Source: Paraburkholderia sp. PGU19
Lineage (GTDB): Bacteria; Pseudomonadota; Gammaproteobacteria; Burkholderiales; Burkholderiaceae
Direction of reading: 5' to 3'
Length of the DNA: 64,000 nt
NCBI RefSeq assembly: GCF_013426915.1
Contig: NZ_AP023181.1
Span: 2,294,001-2,358,000 of the forward strand
The position numbers and the translations under genes were made by a program. Position 1 is the first letter of the stretch. Each line of letters opens with the position of its first letter. The notes under the pieces were generated by a model, which had not been told where the DNA came from, searched no databases, and saw nothing but the letters and a program-made list of their open reading frames with translations. This document shows, piece by piece, positions 54,374 to 63,994 of this stretch.

Positions 54374-57163
54374 TTAGGCCGATAACCCGCCGAGTTTCAC
54401 GAACAGATGCTCCGGCCCGGAGTTGGTCAGATTGTTGCCCCGCACATACTGGATCGGCCTTGCCGGATCGAGCGTAATATCGCCGATCTTGCGGGCCAGA
54501 GCCTTCGTCGCGATGAGCGTTTCCAGCTTGGCGAGCGGCGCGCCAAGGCATTTGTGCATGCCGTTACCGAACCCCAGGTGGCCGCCGGAATCGCGATCGA
54601 TGTCGAACGTCTCACCCTCGGCAAATTTTCGGCTGTCGCGGTTCGCAGCCGACAGCAGCAATCGCACCATCGCGCCCTTGGGCAGATCGACGCCCGCGAC
54701 AGTGGTCGCCTCGGTGGTGATGCGGCTTACGCGCTGGACGGTGCCGCGATAGCGCGCCACCTCTTCGACGAAACGGTCGGCGTCGGCGGGGTTTTCGCGG
54801 ATACGTCCCAGCATATCCGGCTGTTCGGCGAACATGCGAAAAGCGTTGGCGACAAGGATCGTGGTCGTGTCGTGCCCGGCGATGAAGACGAAGGCGCACA
54901 GCTCCTTCGCTTCCTTTTCCGAAAGCAGCCCGTCCTTCCACATGCGCGCGATATGCCCGCCGATCGACTGGCTGTCAGTGAGAGCGAGCCGCTCCAGCGC
55001 TTGCTTCAGGTAAGCGAAGAAAGCCTGCGCGCTCTGCTCGTCGGTGCCCGTCCCGGGCGCATTGCGGGCGAGGCGCCCGAAGTAGCTAAAGGTCTCGTCC
55101 GACCAGAACTTCATCTTCTCCTCATCCTCGTTCGGCACCTCGATCATCGTGGAGATGGTCGAGATGCTGAGCGGGATAGCGAAATCGTTGACGACATCGC
55201 CGCCGCCATTGGCAATCATCGCGTCGAGCAGGTCCTCCGCCCTTTGCGCGATCTGCTCGATAAAGGGATCGAGCGCCAGCGGCAGGAAGGACGGCTGGAC
55301 GACCTTGCGTAACCGCGAATGGTCGGGCGCATCGAACAGCGTCAGGAACGTCAGCGGTGGCGGGCTCACGACCTCGGAGGAAAACAGCTTCGGGTTGCGG
55401 ATTGCCTGGTAGACGTCGTCATAACGCGAGAGGAACCACACGTCCGAAGTCGCCGACTTGCAACGCAGCACGGGCGCATGCTCCCGCATCCAGCGGTAGT
55501 GCTCGTAAGGGTCGCCTTGCGAGCCGTCGTCGACCACCTTGAATGGCTCCAGCCCCTCGGGCCAGTCCAGTTCGTGTGAATAGGGCGGAAGGGTTTTGGA
55601 CGTGAATGGGCAGACCTGCGGTGCACTCTCCGGCACAGCAGACGGGAGAGCGGGGGACGCTGCGACCATGGGTGCCGTCTTGCCCATCGTTATACGCTCC
55701 AGCGCCCGGCTCATCGTGGCCCTGGAATGGAGCGCATGCAACGCAATCACGTCGCGCGCCGCGTTCAGGTCGCCCATTTCGAAGGCAGCGACAATGTCCC
55801 GGTGCTGCTGGACGATATCGCCGACGATCTCGATCTGGTCGGTCAGCGCGCGAGCGATGTAGTCCTGCACGGCCAGTTGCCGGTAGAGCGCGATCAGTTG
55901 GGCGTTCCCGGAAGCCTCGATCGTGAACATGTGGAAGGCGTGATTTGCCTCGATGTACCGCTGAACGTCGGTAAAGCGCCGCCCCGACACGAACGGCGCC
56001 GTCGCCTCGGCGAGCTGGCGGAACATGATCAACTGTTCACTCGAGAGCCGGCCCATGGTCAGCTGGGCTGCCCCCAGTTCGAGAACCATCCGCAGGTCGA
56101 AGGCTTCATCGACATCGACGGGAGCGATGCGCTCCTCGCCGCTCTGGACCACCAGGCCGGTGCCGGCGAACTTCTCGTAGTAGAAATTGCGCGGCGTCAG
56201 CCCTTCGGACGAGAGAAAGCTGCGTACCGCGTCAACCATCGGCGGCGGCCCGCAGAGGTAGACGTCCGCATCGCCACCGTTGAGCTGGGAGGCGCTGATG
56301 TGGTGGGTCACATAGCCCTTGTTGGGATGGGCGCTGTCAGGGCTGGCAACCGTGCAGGCATAAGTGAAGTTCGGCAGACGCCGCGCATAGATTTCGAGCC
56401 GGTCGATGCCAACCAGATCCTCATCGCTGTTCACACCCAGGATCATGTGGATCGGATACGGGCTGCCGCCGTCCTCGACGATCTTGTCCAGCATCGACAG
56501 GAACGGCGCGAGGCCCGTGCCACCCGCCAGAAACAGCAACGGCCGTTCAATGGGGCGCAGGTAGAAGCTTCCCATCGGGCCGCGAAACTCGATTGGGTCG
56601 CCTGTTTTTGCGGTTTCGCAGAGCCAGGTCGACATCATCCCTTGACGCACATTGCGCACAAGGAAGGACAGGTGCGGCTCGGATGGCCCTGAGCTGAAGG
56701 AGTAAGACCGTGTCTGATCGGTGCCGGGTATCCGGATGTTGACATACTGCCCAGGAAGGAAGCTGATATCTGCGCGGTTATCGAGTTCGACTGAGAAGGC
56801 AATCGTGGTGTCTGACGCTCGTTGGCAGGCGACGATCCGTCCACTGTAGGAGGAAGGCCCGGTACCCGAGACATCGGCGTTCGTCGCAATCTGGATCACG
56901 CAGTCGGAACGTGGGCTCATCTGGCAGGTGAGAACCTTGCGCGTGCTCGCTTCCTCAGGGCTAAGCGCATCTTCCACGCAGTCGCCCAGAACGTACTCGC
57001 CGGATTCGCAGACCGCTTTGCAGGTGCCACACACACCATCACGGCAATCGAGTGGAATATTGATCCTGGCGCGAATGGCGGCATCGGTGATGCGCTCGTC
57101 CGCCTCGCAGTCGATGAAGCGGGTTACTCCGTCCTCAAAACGGAGGGTTATCTGATGGGCCAT
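54374..57163 (-). CDS. Fusion: BenC-like reductase, FCD domain and cytochrome P450
   Basis: The 929-residue protein starts at 57163 (GAGGAG upstream). Residues 1-95 are a plant-type 2Fe-2S ferredoxin (Cys40, 45, 48, 80). Residues ~105-335 are an FAD/NAD reductase (RSYSFSS 152-158, GGTGLAP 214-220, CGPPPM 304-309), as in benzoate dioxygenase reductases. Residues ~352-492 resemble the FCD ligand-binding domain of GntR regulators (HAFHMFTIEASGN, VQQHRDIVAAFEMGD), with likely metal-site histidines retained. Residues ~530-929 are a P450 with AGHDTT (762-767), ExxR (801-804) and the heme loop FGNGMHKC (Cys872). All cofactor motifs look intact, so it should be a self-sufficient monooxygenase using NAD(P)H. 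The FCD may gate activity by a ligand. Substrate unknown; the PobR-like neighbour hints at an aromatic acid. Confidence 0.9.
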   Translation of the reverse strand: MAHQITLRFEDGVTRFIDCEADERITDAAIRARINIPLDCRDGVCGTCKAVCESGEYVLGDCVEDALSPEEASTRKVLTCQMSPRSDCVIQIATNADVSGTGPSSYSGRIVACQRASDTTIAFSVELDNRADISFLPGQYVNIRIPGTDQTRSYSFSSGPSEPHLSFLVRNVRQGMMSTWLCETAKTGDPIEFRGPMGSFYLRPIERPLLFLAGGTGLAPFLSMLDKIVEDGGSPYPIHMILGVNSDEDLVGIDRLEIYARRLPNFTYACTVASPDSAHPNKGYVTHHISASQLNGGDADVYLCGPPPMVDAVRSFLSSEGLTPRNFYYEKFAGTGLVVQSGEERIAPVDVDEAFDLRMVLELGAAQLTMGRLSSEQLIMFRQLAEATAPFVSGRRFTDVQRYIEANHAFHMFTIEASGNAQLIALYRQLAVQDYIARALTDQIEIVGDIVQQHRDIVAAFEMGDLNAARDVIALHALHSRATMSRALERITMGKTAPMVAASPALPSAVPESAPQVCPFTSKTLPPYSHELDWPEGLEPFKVVDDGSQGDPYEHYRWMREHAPVLRCKSATSDVWFLSRYDDVYQAIRNPKLFSSEVVSPPPLTFLTLFDAPDHSRLRKVVQPSFLPLALDPFIEQIAQRAEDLLDAMIANGGGDVVNDFAIPLSISTISTMIEVPNEDEEKMKFWSDETFSYFGRLARNAPGTGTDEQSAQAFFAYLKQALERLALTDSQSIGGHIARMWKDGLLSEKEAKELCAFVFIAGHDTTTILVANAFRMFAEQPDMLGRIRENPADADRFVEEVARYRGTVQRVSRITTEATTVAGVDLPKGAMVRLLLSAANRDSRKFAEGETFDIDRDSGGHLGFGNGMHKCLGAPLAKLETLIATKALARKIGDITLDPARPIQYVRGNNLTNSGPEHLFVKLGGLSA

Positions 57164-57453
57164 GGCGGTGTCTCCTCTAGAGCCGCCCGAACATGCCGCT
57201 CCGCTCGCGGTCTGCCCGGGGGCGGGCGCGCGAGGTAGCCTTGTTTCTCGCAAGCGCCCGGTGGGTTTGGTGACACCAATTTAGAGCCTGAGGAGCGTTC
57301 CCCTCAATGGACAGAGACGACGTTAACCCGGACAAAACGTGCATTGTGATGGATGCCGGGATGGACCTGGTAATCTAGAGTTCACCGCTTTCCGCGTCCC
57401 AGAAAATACACATTGACCACATTAAATCCGCCGCGCGTCTCTGTTCGCTGTAC

Positions 57454-57891
57454 ATGCCAATTGGCCGGATCGGGCTATGTCACAGCGTGATGCATTGCCG
57501 TCGGCGCCTCGCGACGGGGCCCGGACAAGGAAGCAGTCCCCGATGCAATGCCGATTACATCCGCAACCACACCGATGGCTCGGTTTATCTGGCGCGCACG
57601 GCGCTCGTGGCAAGCGCGCGCTGGGAAATCGCGTGTGTACCGGTTCTGCCTGGTGCGTCCTTGTTGTTGGCGGGTATTTGCTATGTCCTAGGAATGGACC
57701 TCGGTCCTATTGTCGACTGGAGCCTTATTTTCGGTGTCGCGATGCCGGCCTGCATCCTGGTTCCTGGTGCGATCGCCCGGCTTTTCGGATGGGTTCTGAT
57801 GCCAGAAGTCAGGGGGCATGCAACCGCCATCACGTTCGCTTCATCTGATCGTATGTTGTCAGAGCGGGGCGGTCGGGAAGTCTTACCTTGA
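57454..57891 (+). CDS. Possible small membrane protein
   Basis: A 145-residue frame with two hydrophobic stretches (ACVPVLPGASLLLAGICYVL and LIFGVAMPACILVPGAIARL). The N-terminal third looks unselected, so a later start is possible. It has no clear ribosome-binding site, matches no family I know, and its 3' end overlaps the convergent sensor-kinase gene by 62 bases. Kept only because of the membrane-like segments. Confidence 0.25.
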   Translation: MPIGRIGLCHSVMHCRRRLATGPGQGSSPRCNADYIRNHTDGSVYLARTALVASARWEIACVPVLPGASLLLAGICYVLGMDLGPIVDWSLIFGVAMPACILVPGAIARLFGWVLMPEVRGHATAITFASSDRMLSERGGREVLP

Positions 57892-60800
57892 TCGTCGTGC
57901 CGGCTCCCGGCGAACTGATGACGTCGATCAGACCGCCCAGCATCAGAACGCGCTCTTCCATCCCCGCCAATCCGAACGACCTTTTTCGGGTCGCCAGAAC
58001 GTCGAATCCCAGACCGTCGTCGCGTACTTCCAGAAGGCAGCCGTCGGGCGCTCGTTCCAGCGTGATGACGACCTCGTTGGCGGCAGCGTGACGGGCAACA
58101 TTGGTCAACGCCTCCTGAACGAGGCGGAACAGGACGATGGCGCAATCCTCGCTAACGACGATATTCTCGTCTTGCAAGTGGAGGCGACAGACGGTACGGC
58201 CATTGCGGTTGAACTCGGCCGCGAGCCACTCGAGCGCTGCCGAAATACCCGTGTCGAGTGCGGCCGGGCGCAGTGACGCGATCACGCCTCGTACGACCTG
58301 CATGGTTTCGTCCACAAGGGAAATCAGTGACTGGGTTTGCACGGCCAGTTCCGGGAGATCGTCGCCGAACTGCATGCGTAATACCGACGCCCTCATGCGA
58401 AGCGCGGTGAGGTGTTGTCCAAGCTCGTCGTGCATTTCACGAGCAATATGCTTGCGCTCTTCCTCGCGCGCCGTCTCACGATGAGAGGTGAGTTCGCGCA
58501 GCATCTCGTAGGACTCGCGCAAACGGTGCTCAGCCTCCTTGCGCTCGGTCAGATCGACCACGAAAGCAACACCCTCCTTGCCACTGGTGTCGAATGCAGC
58601 CCTGCCGACCATGACGGGCACACGACTGCCGTCCCGCCTGATGTATTCCTTTTCGGCAGGTTGAATGTGCCCGTTCTGTCCGATCTGTGCCAAAGCCCGT
58701 TCGCTGCTTTCGCGCCATTCCGCCGGCGTCAAATCCCTCCAGCGGAGGCGGCCTGACACAAGGTCGTCGCGCTCATACCCCAGCATGTGCAGGAATGCGT
58801 CATTGGCCTCCAGAATGTCACCCTCGGCATTCCATACAATGATGCCGACAATGTTGGCGTCGACGAGTCGCCGTATTCTGGCCTCGCGTTCCGCAAGGTC
58901 GCGGTACAGACGGCTATTCTCGAGCGAGGTCGCGGCCAGTGAGGCGAGAAGCCGAAGCACCGCGGTCCGGGCCGGCGCGAAGGCGCGAGTGATCAGGTTG
59001 TTTTCGAGGTAAATGGCACCGATGAACTTGGCCTGGTTCATCAACGGTAAGCATAGAACTGAATGGGTCCGATGCCTACTGATGTAAGGGTCCATCGCGA
59101 ATGTGGGCTCGCTGGCGGCATCGTCGAGAATGACACTCTCCCTTGTGCGCAGCACATGGTAAAGCACCGACTCGGGCATCGCCATCGCGCTCACGGGCGC
59201 ATCCCGCAACTGCACGCGAGGCAGGTCGCCGTCCGTCCTGGCTTCCGCTGCGATCCGTTGTACGCCCGCATCCAGAAGAATCAGTAAGCCCCGCTCGGCA
59301 CCTGCCTGTTCGAGTGCAGTACGCATGATCGTATCGATCAACCTGTCGAGGACGACCTCGCGCGAAACAGCCTGCGACACCTTGACGACAGTGGCGAGGT
59401 CGAGGTGTTCGACGGGCGCTCCAATCGTGCTAGCTGGCCCGGGCGCTCGCTCGCCCTCCATGAGATGCGGATAGCGCTCATCGAGTTGCCGCACCTTGCC
59501 GTCGGCGCCCCAACGCTGGTAGCCCCGCCGTGCGTCGTCCAGATACACACGGGCAATCCTGTCGAACCCCTGCTCGGCGTAGAAGCGGGACGCGAGTTCG
59601 TTGGCCAGCGCTTCATTGTGTGAGAAGCCGTTTGCGCGTGCCGACCGGACGGCCTCTTCGTAGAGTTGCATCGCCTCAACAACGCGGTCCTCCAGTCGGG
59701 CCATTTCGGCACCGACCAGCGCCGCGCGGTTGCCGAAATTCTCCGGACAGTTTTTCGCCCAGATCTTCAGTTGCCGGTGATGCCCGGCAATGGCGTCGTG
59801 ATGCTGCTCTCGCTCGCCGGCTGATGCGCGGTCGCAATGTGCGGCCCGGACCAGCGCACCATAGAAGTGATATTCGCTTTCTTCCAGATGCGACGATGAA
59901 CTCCAGAGCAACTGCTGCGCCATCGACGCGGCGTCCATGGCGCCCACATGGTCACCTGCTAGATAGCGCGCCTGCAGTTTCCGTATCCAGTACCAGCACG
60001 CAGCCGTTGCGAGCGCTGGATTGCTGGACAAGTGCTGCTCCGTACGAAGTTCGTTGAACTCACCGTAGTCGAGGCGACCGAATTTCAGCGTCGCGCCTCG
60101 GAGCATCCGGATCAACGCGAGTTGCGTGGTGAGGTTATCGACGACAAGACCGAACCGCGCCTTCGCTGAAAACGCGAGGCCCTGTTCTGCTTCGCGTTCC
60201 ACCTCGATCAACGGCTCACCGGCGAACAGCAGGTCCGACACGATATGGCAGCATGTATAGGCGCCAGATGGGAGGTCCCCGATCCGGTTCGCCGCTTCGA
60301 ACGCGCGACGCAGCATCTCAGTGCTGACGCGCACATGTGTCGTCCAGCGCACGACGTAAAGCGCGAAGCAGAGATACGTCACCGCTTCGAAGCGTTTGAG
60401 CCCACGGCGCTCGACCAGTTCGAAGCCGATCTGGCCGAACTGGAATCCGGCCTGATAATCGCCAAAGCGTGGTCCTGCGATCCGGGGGAACATGACATAC
60501 GCAAAACACGACGCGTCGCAGTTACCGTGCTCGAGACTAAGACTGATCACTTTGCATATCGTCAGTGATGCCAGATTGGCGTCAAAGAACCACGCTGGCC
60601 TCATGAGTTTGCTCAGCACATCGACGGTCGCGAGGGACGCTGGGTCCGTCATCAATGGCAAATCGATGAGCGCCTCGATAGTCCGGCCGGCAAGCCGTGA
60701 CCGGATGTTTTCATACTCCTGCCGCGCGTCGTTCTCTTGCGGATGCGCTAGCCAATCGATACCGACTTGCCGGAGGTGGTCGAGACAAACCTGGACCGCG

Positions 60801-63295
60801 TGACCGCTCCGATCGAGAGTCAGGTAGACATCCATTCGCAGACAGGCGACATGCGCCTGTTCGACCGTGGTCGTCGCGCGGTCTGACAGCATGGCCAGGC
60901 GCTCTTCCGCGACCGATAACCGGCCAGTGAGGAATTCGCATTCGGCCCGGTTCAACTCCAGCGCGAAGATCAGTTCATACCTGCGCTCCCAGCAGTCGCC
61001 CGTCAGGAGGTCAGTGCCGGCAGTCAGATAGTTGAGCGCCGATGCATACGCTGTCGACGCCTTGGCTCGCTGGCCGGCGATCAGGTTGAATCCGGCCAGT
61101 TGCTCGCGCGCTTCCCGCGACGTTACCAGAGCAGCGCCACGGTTGTGCTGACTGACGATCTCGAAGATGGTCTCTTCAAGTTTGTCTGCGGGCGTCTGAG
61201 CCGTAAGCAGCTGCCCGATATGCAGGTGAGCATCGGCGCGCGAGTGTTCCGGGATCAGTGAATAGGCGGCCTCCTGTATCCGGTCGTGCGCGAACCGGTA
61301 GGCGCCTTTGACGTGCTCGACGAGATCCTGATCAACTGCCGGCCGCAGTTGCACCTGAATCTCATGCAGCGAATTCCCCGAGACCTTCGACAACATCTCG
61401 ATCGAGGCGGTGTTGCCGAGACAGGCGAGCCGTTGCAAGGCGAGCAGCGTTTCGGTGGGCAGACGCGCCAGCTTCGCGACCATCAGGTCTATCACGTTGT
61501 CGGTGTAGCCCTTGCCGTGAATTCTGGACAGGCTCCAGTTCCAATTCGCCGTGTCGTGATCGAAGGTGAGTAAATCTTCATCAGCGAGTGCGTGCAGAAA
61601 CTGGATGACGAAGAATGGATTGCCCGCCGTCTTCGCGTGCACGAGATGCGCAAGCGGTGCCACGCGTTCGCGCTCGCAGCGTAGCGCTTCGGCGATCAGT
61701 TGCTCGACGTGCTCGTGGGCGAGAGGCGCGAGCGCAATTTCATCGAGCCGCGCACCTGCGTTCCTGATAGCTTGAAGCTTGCGCATCAACGGATGCGCGG
61801 CATCGACCTCGTTATCGCGATAGGCGCCGATGAGCATCACGTATTGAAGATCGGAGCGGGTCAGGAGATCCTCCAGCAGATCCAGCGTCGCGGCGTCGAG
61901 CCATTGCAGATCGTCGAGAAACAGCGCCAGCGGATGTTCCTGTCGCGCGAAGACACCCATGAAGCGACGGAAGACGCGCTGGAAACGGCGCTGCGCCTGA
62001 TGCGGCTCCAGTTCCGGGACGGGCGGCTGATCGCCGATGATGTGCTTCAGTTCGGGGATCAGGTCCGTCATGAGCCCTGCATTCGGCGTCAGTGTCTCCA
62101 GCATGGCGTCGCGCCAGACTGCCAGTTCCGACTCCTTCCTGCCGAGAAGCGGCCGCACCAGGCCTCGAAAAGCCTGCACGAGCGTCGAATAGGGTATGTC
62201 ACGTTTGTACTGGTCGAACTTCCCGAAGGCGAAGAGTCCCCGCGGCGGCACCAGTACCTTGTGCAGTTCGTTGACCACGACGGATTTGCCGATGCCGGAA
62301 TAGCCGGAAACCAGCACCAGTTCGGGCGTGCCGCTGCTGACGACGCGGTCGAACGCGGCCACCAGAGCGTCGACTTCGCGCGCCCGCCCATAGAGCTTCT
62401 CCGGGATGAGCAACCGGTCGGGGGTGTCGTGTTCACCCAGCGCGAAGGCATCAATGTGGCGCTGACGCTGCCACTCGTAGAGGCAGCGCTGCAGATCCCG
62501 CTCGACGCCCGCCGCTGTCTGATAGCGCTCCTCGGGCGTCTTGACGAGTAGTTTCATGACGAGGTCCGAGACGGCGGGCGGGATCGTGTCGACCCGTGTG
62601 TCGGGGGGCGCCGGTTTTCGGGCGACATGGCAGTGCACCCATTCCATCGGATCGGCGGCCGCGAAAGGCAGCGTGCCAGTCAGCATCTGGTAGAGCGTGA
62701 CGCCCAATGCATAAAGGTCGCTGCGCGAATCGATCGAACGATTCATCCGCCCGGTCTGCTCGGGCGCCATGTAGGCGAGGGTGCCGGCAATGGTTTCGGG
62801 CGGCTCTGGCGATTGCCGCTCGCGTGGCAGGCGCGATGCGATGCCAAAGCCGGTGAGCCGCACCCGGCCGTCTGTGCAGTTCATCAGAATATGCGCGGGC
62901 TTGAGGTCCTTATGGACGAGGCCGCGCTGGTGCAGCTTGCCCAGCGCCGCGACGATGCCCACGGCGAGGGGCAAGGCAGCTTCCAGCGCCATGGGTGCGC
63001 CAATCAGGCGTTCGAGTGGCTCGCCGCCCGGGTCCTCCAGCACGAGTGCGGTCCGTCCGTTTTCCCGGACCAGTTTCAGAGGTCGCACCGCCCACGCGCC
63101 ATCGAGCTGATCCTTTAGTGCGAATTCGTGTGCGAGGCGATCGAGGGTGGCGGACGAGGGGCGTTCCGCGGCGGCGCGAACGATTAGCACGCTGTCACTG
63201 CCGTCCGACGCGCGGAACCGGCAGAAGGTGCGCTCGCCATCCTCCCACAGGATCTGGGCACCGCTACCAGCGTTGGAACTCTCTGAAGCGTTCAT
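57830..63295 (-). CDS. Pseudokinase/AAA ATPase/GAF/PAS/histidine kinase sensor
   Basis: The 1,821-residue protein has an N-terminal Ser/Thr-kinase-like domain (residues ~20-275). It keeps HKDLKP (128-133) and APEQ (177-180), but the DFG Asp is Gly (TGFG, 148-151) and the metal-binding Asn position is His135, so it is probably a pseudokinase. An AAA/STAND-like ATPase follows (GYSGIGKS at 331-338), then a long helical TPR-like region (~600-1270), a GAF domain (~1300-1460), a PAS domain (~1480-1600) and a NarL-type histidine kinase with acceptor His near 1622 (AREMHDELGQ), ending with an HATPase (VQEALTNVARHA, DDGLGF). Multidomain sensors of this layout occur in Burkholderia and cyanobacteria. 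No adjacent response regulator; the LuxR protein at 52214 is the nearest. Confidence 0.9.
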   Translation of the reverse strand: MNASESSNAGSGAQILWEDGERTFCRFRASDGSDSVLIVRAAAERPSSATLDRLAHEFALKDQLDGAWAVRPLKLVRENGRTALVLEDPGGEPLERLIGAPMALEAALPLAVGIVAALGKLHQRGLVHKDLKPAHILMNCTDGRVRLTGFGIASRLPRERQSPEPPETIAGTLAYMAPEQTGRMNRSIDSRSDLYALGVTLYQMLTGTLPFAAADPMEWVHCHVARKPAPPDTRVDTIPPAVSDLVMKLLVKTPEERYQTAAGVERDLQRCLYEWQRQRHIDAFALGEHDTPDRLLIPEKLYGRAREVDALVAAFDRVVSSGTPELVLVSGYSGIGKSVVVNELHKVLVPPRGLFAFGKFDQYKRDIPYSTLVQAFRGLVRPLLGRKESELAVWRDAMLETLTPNAGLMTDLIPELKHIIGDQPPVPELEPHQAQRRFQRVFRRFMGVFARQEHPLALFLDDLQWLDAATLDLLEDLLTRSDLQYVMLIGAYRDNEVDAAHPLMRKLQAIRNAGARLDEIALAPLAHEHVEQLIAEALRCERERVAPLAHLVHAKTAGNPFFVIQFLHALADEDLLTFDHDTANWNWSLSRIHGKGYTDNVIDLMVAKLARLPTETLLALQRLACLGNTASIEMLSKVSGNSLHEIQVQLRPAVDQDLVEHVKGAYRFAHDRIQEAAYSLIPEHSRADAHLHIGQLLTAQTPADKLEETIFEIVSQHNRGAALVTSREAREQLAGFNLIAGQRAKASTAYASALNYLTAGTDLLTGDCWERRYELIFALELNRAECEFLTGRLSVAEERLAMLSDRATTTVEQAHVACLRMDVYLTLDRSGHAVQVCLDHLRQVGIDWLAHPQENDARQEYENIRSRLAGRTIEALIDLPLMTDPASLATVDVLSKLMRPAWFFDANLASLTICKVISLSLEHGNCDASCFAYVMFPRIAGPRFGDYQAGFQFGQIGFELVERRGLKRFEAVTYLCFALYVVRWTTHVRVSTEMLRRAFEAANRIGDLPSGAYTCCHIVSDLLFAGEPLIEVEREAEQGLAFSAKARFGLVVDNLTTQLALIRMLRGATLKFGRLDYGEFNELRTEQHLSSNPALATAACWYWIRKLQARYLAGDHVGAMDAASMAQQLLWSSSSHLEESEYHFYGALVRAAHCDRASAGEREQHHDAIAGHHRQLKIWAKNCPENFGNRAALVGAEMARLEDRVVEAMQLYEEAVRSARANGFSHNEALANELASRFYAEQGFDRIARVYLDDARRGYQRWGADGKVRQLDERYPHLMEGERAPGPASTIGAPVEHLDLATVVKVSQAVSREVVLDRLIDTIMRTALEQAGAERGLLILLDAGVQRIAAEARTDGDLPRVQLRDAPVSAMAMPESVLYHVLRTRESVILDDAASEPTFAMDPYISRHRTHSVLCLPLMNQAKFIGAIYLENNLITRAFAPARTAVLRLLASLAATSLENSRLYRDLAEREARIRRLVDANIVGIIVWNAEGDILEANDAFLHMLGYERDDLVSGRLRWRDLTPAEWRESSERALAQIGQNGHIQPAEKEYIRRDGSRVPVMVGRAAFDTSGKEGVAFVVDLTERKEAEHRLRESYEMLRELTSHRETAREEERKHIAREMHDELGQHLTALRMRASVLRMQFGDDLPELAVQTQSLISLVDETMQVVRGVIASLRPAALDTGISAALEWLAAEFNRNGRTVCRLHLQDENIVVSEDCAIVLFRLVQEALTNVARHAAANEVVITLERAPDGCLLEVRDDGLGFDVLATRKRSFGLAGMEERVLMLGGLIDVISSPGAGTTIKVRLPDRPALTTYDQMKRT

Positions 63296-63742
63296 CTGCC
63301 GCCATTCACCGTCATGCTTGTGTTTGTCATCTTATCAAGCGAGTTTGCCCGTTTCGTCTGCGTTTACCGCGGTAGGCGTACTGGAGTAACACCGGCAACG
63401 CGATATCTCGAGCCGTGCCATTGCGTTGTTTTCTTCGTCTGCGCTGAAGATGTGCTGGACCAGGTGTGGAAAGATCGGCATCGCAAGCGACGCGGTGGAA
63501 ACGTCGTTGGGGCCGTATACACGTTGATTGCGACGGTTAGCGGGCCGCGCTGCCTGCACTGCTGCTACCCGACCATCGAGAAAAGCTGCGGAAACCTTAC
63601 CGACGGCATTGATCCGCACAGTTGAAGTGCGTCGAGCAGCGCACGCGCCGAAGACGGCAGCGAGCGCCGTGCGCGCCTGCCACTCATTCCCGTTCAGGCG
63701 GCAGCGGACTGAATACGCGGCGCCATTCGGCGACCGGCCGTA
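63296..63742. other. Intergenic region
   Basis: About 450 bases between the sensor gene and the last frame. Overlapping short frames on both strands have no ribosome-binding site or family features. It likely holds the sensor promoter. Confidence 0.4.
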
Positions 63743-63994
63743 TCAACGTGCAAAGGGCAGGCCTGCTTCCCTGCGAACATGATCCCGTGCGGAGACATCG
63801 CCGTTTGCCGCTACCCAGAGAACCCGCCATTCATAGGTACGGTTCGAAAGCCAGTCGTCGATCCGTTCGATCGCCGCTTCTTCGCCGGGTTCGCCAAGAC
63901 CGTCCGCGAGTTGCTCGCTCCACAGCATCATTGCGTAGGTGATGACCTTGTCGGCATCCTCTTCGGTTGCCTCGCCGCCCAACCGTTCCATCAC
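63743..63994 (-). CDS. Hypothetical protein, possibly truncated by the window end
   Basis: An 83-residue frame beginning 6 bases from the window end with GTG/ATG codons (63994/63991). It is acidic and helical, with tryptophans (MLWSEQLADGLGEP, IERIDDWLSNRTYEWRVLWV) and no membrane or signal segment. The frame continues to the window edge, so the true start may lie outside. No family recognised. Confidence 0.45.
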   Translation of the reverse strand: MMERLGGEATEEDADKVITYAMMLWSEQLADGLGEPGEEAAIERIDDWLSNRTYEWRVLWVAANGDVSARDHVRREAGLPFAR

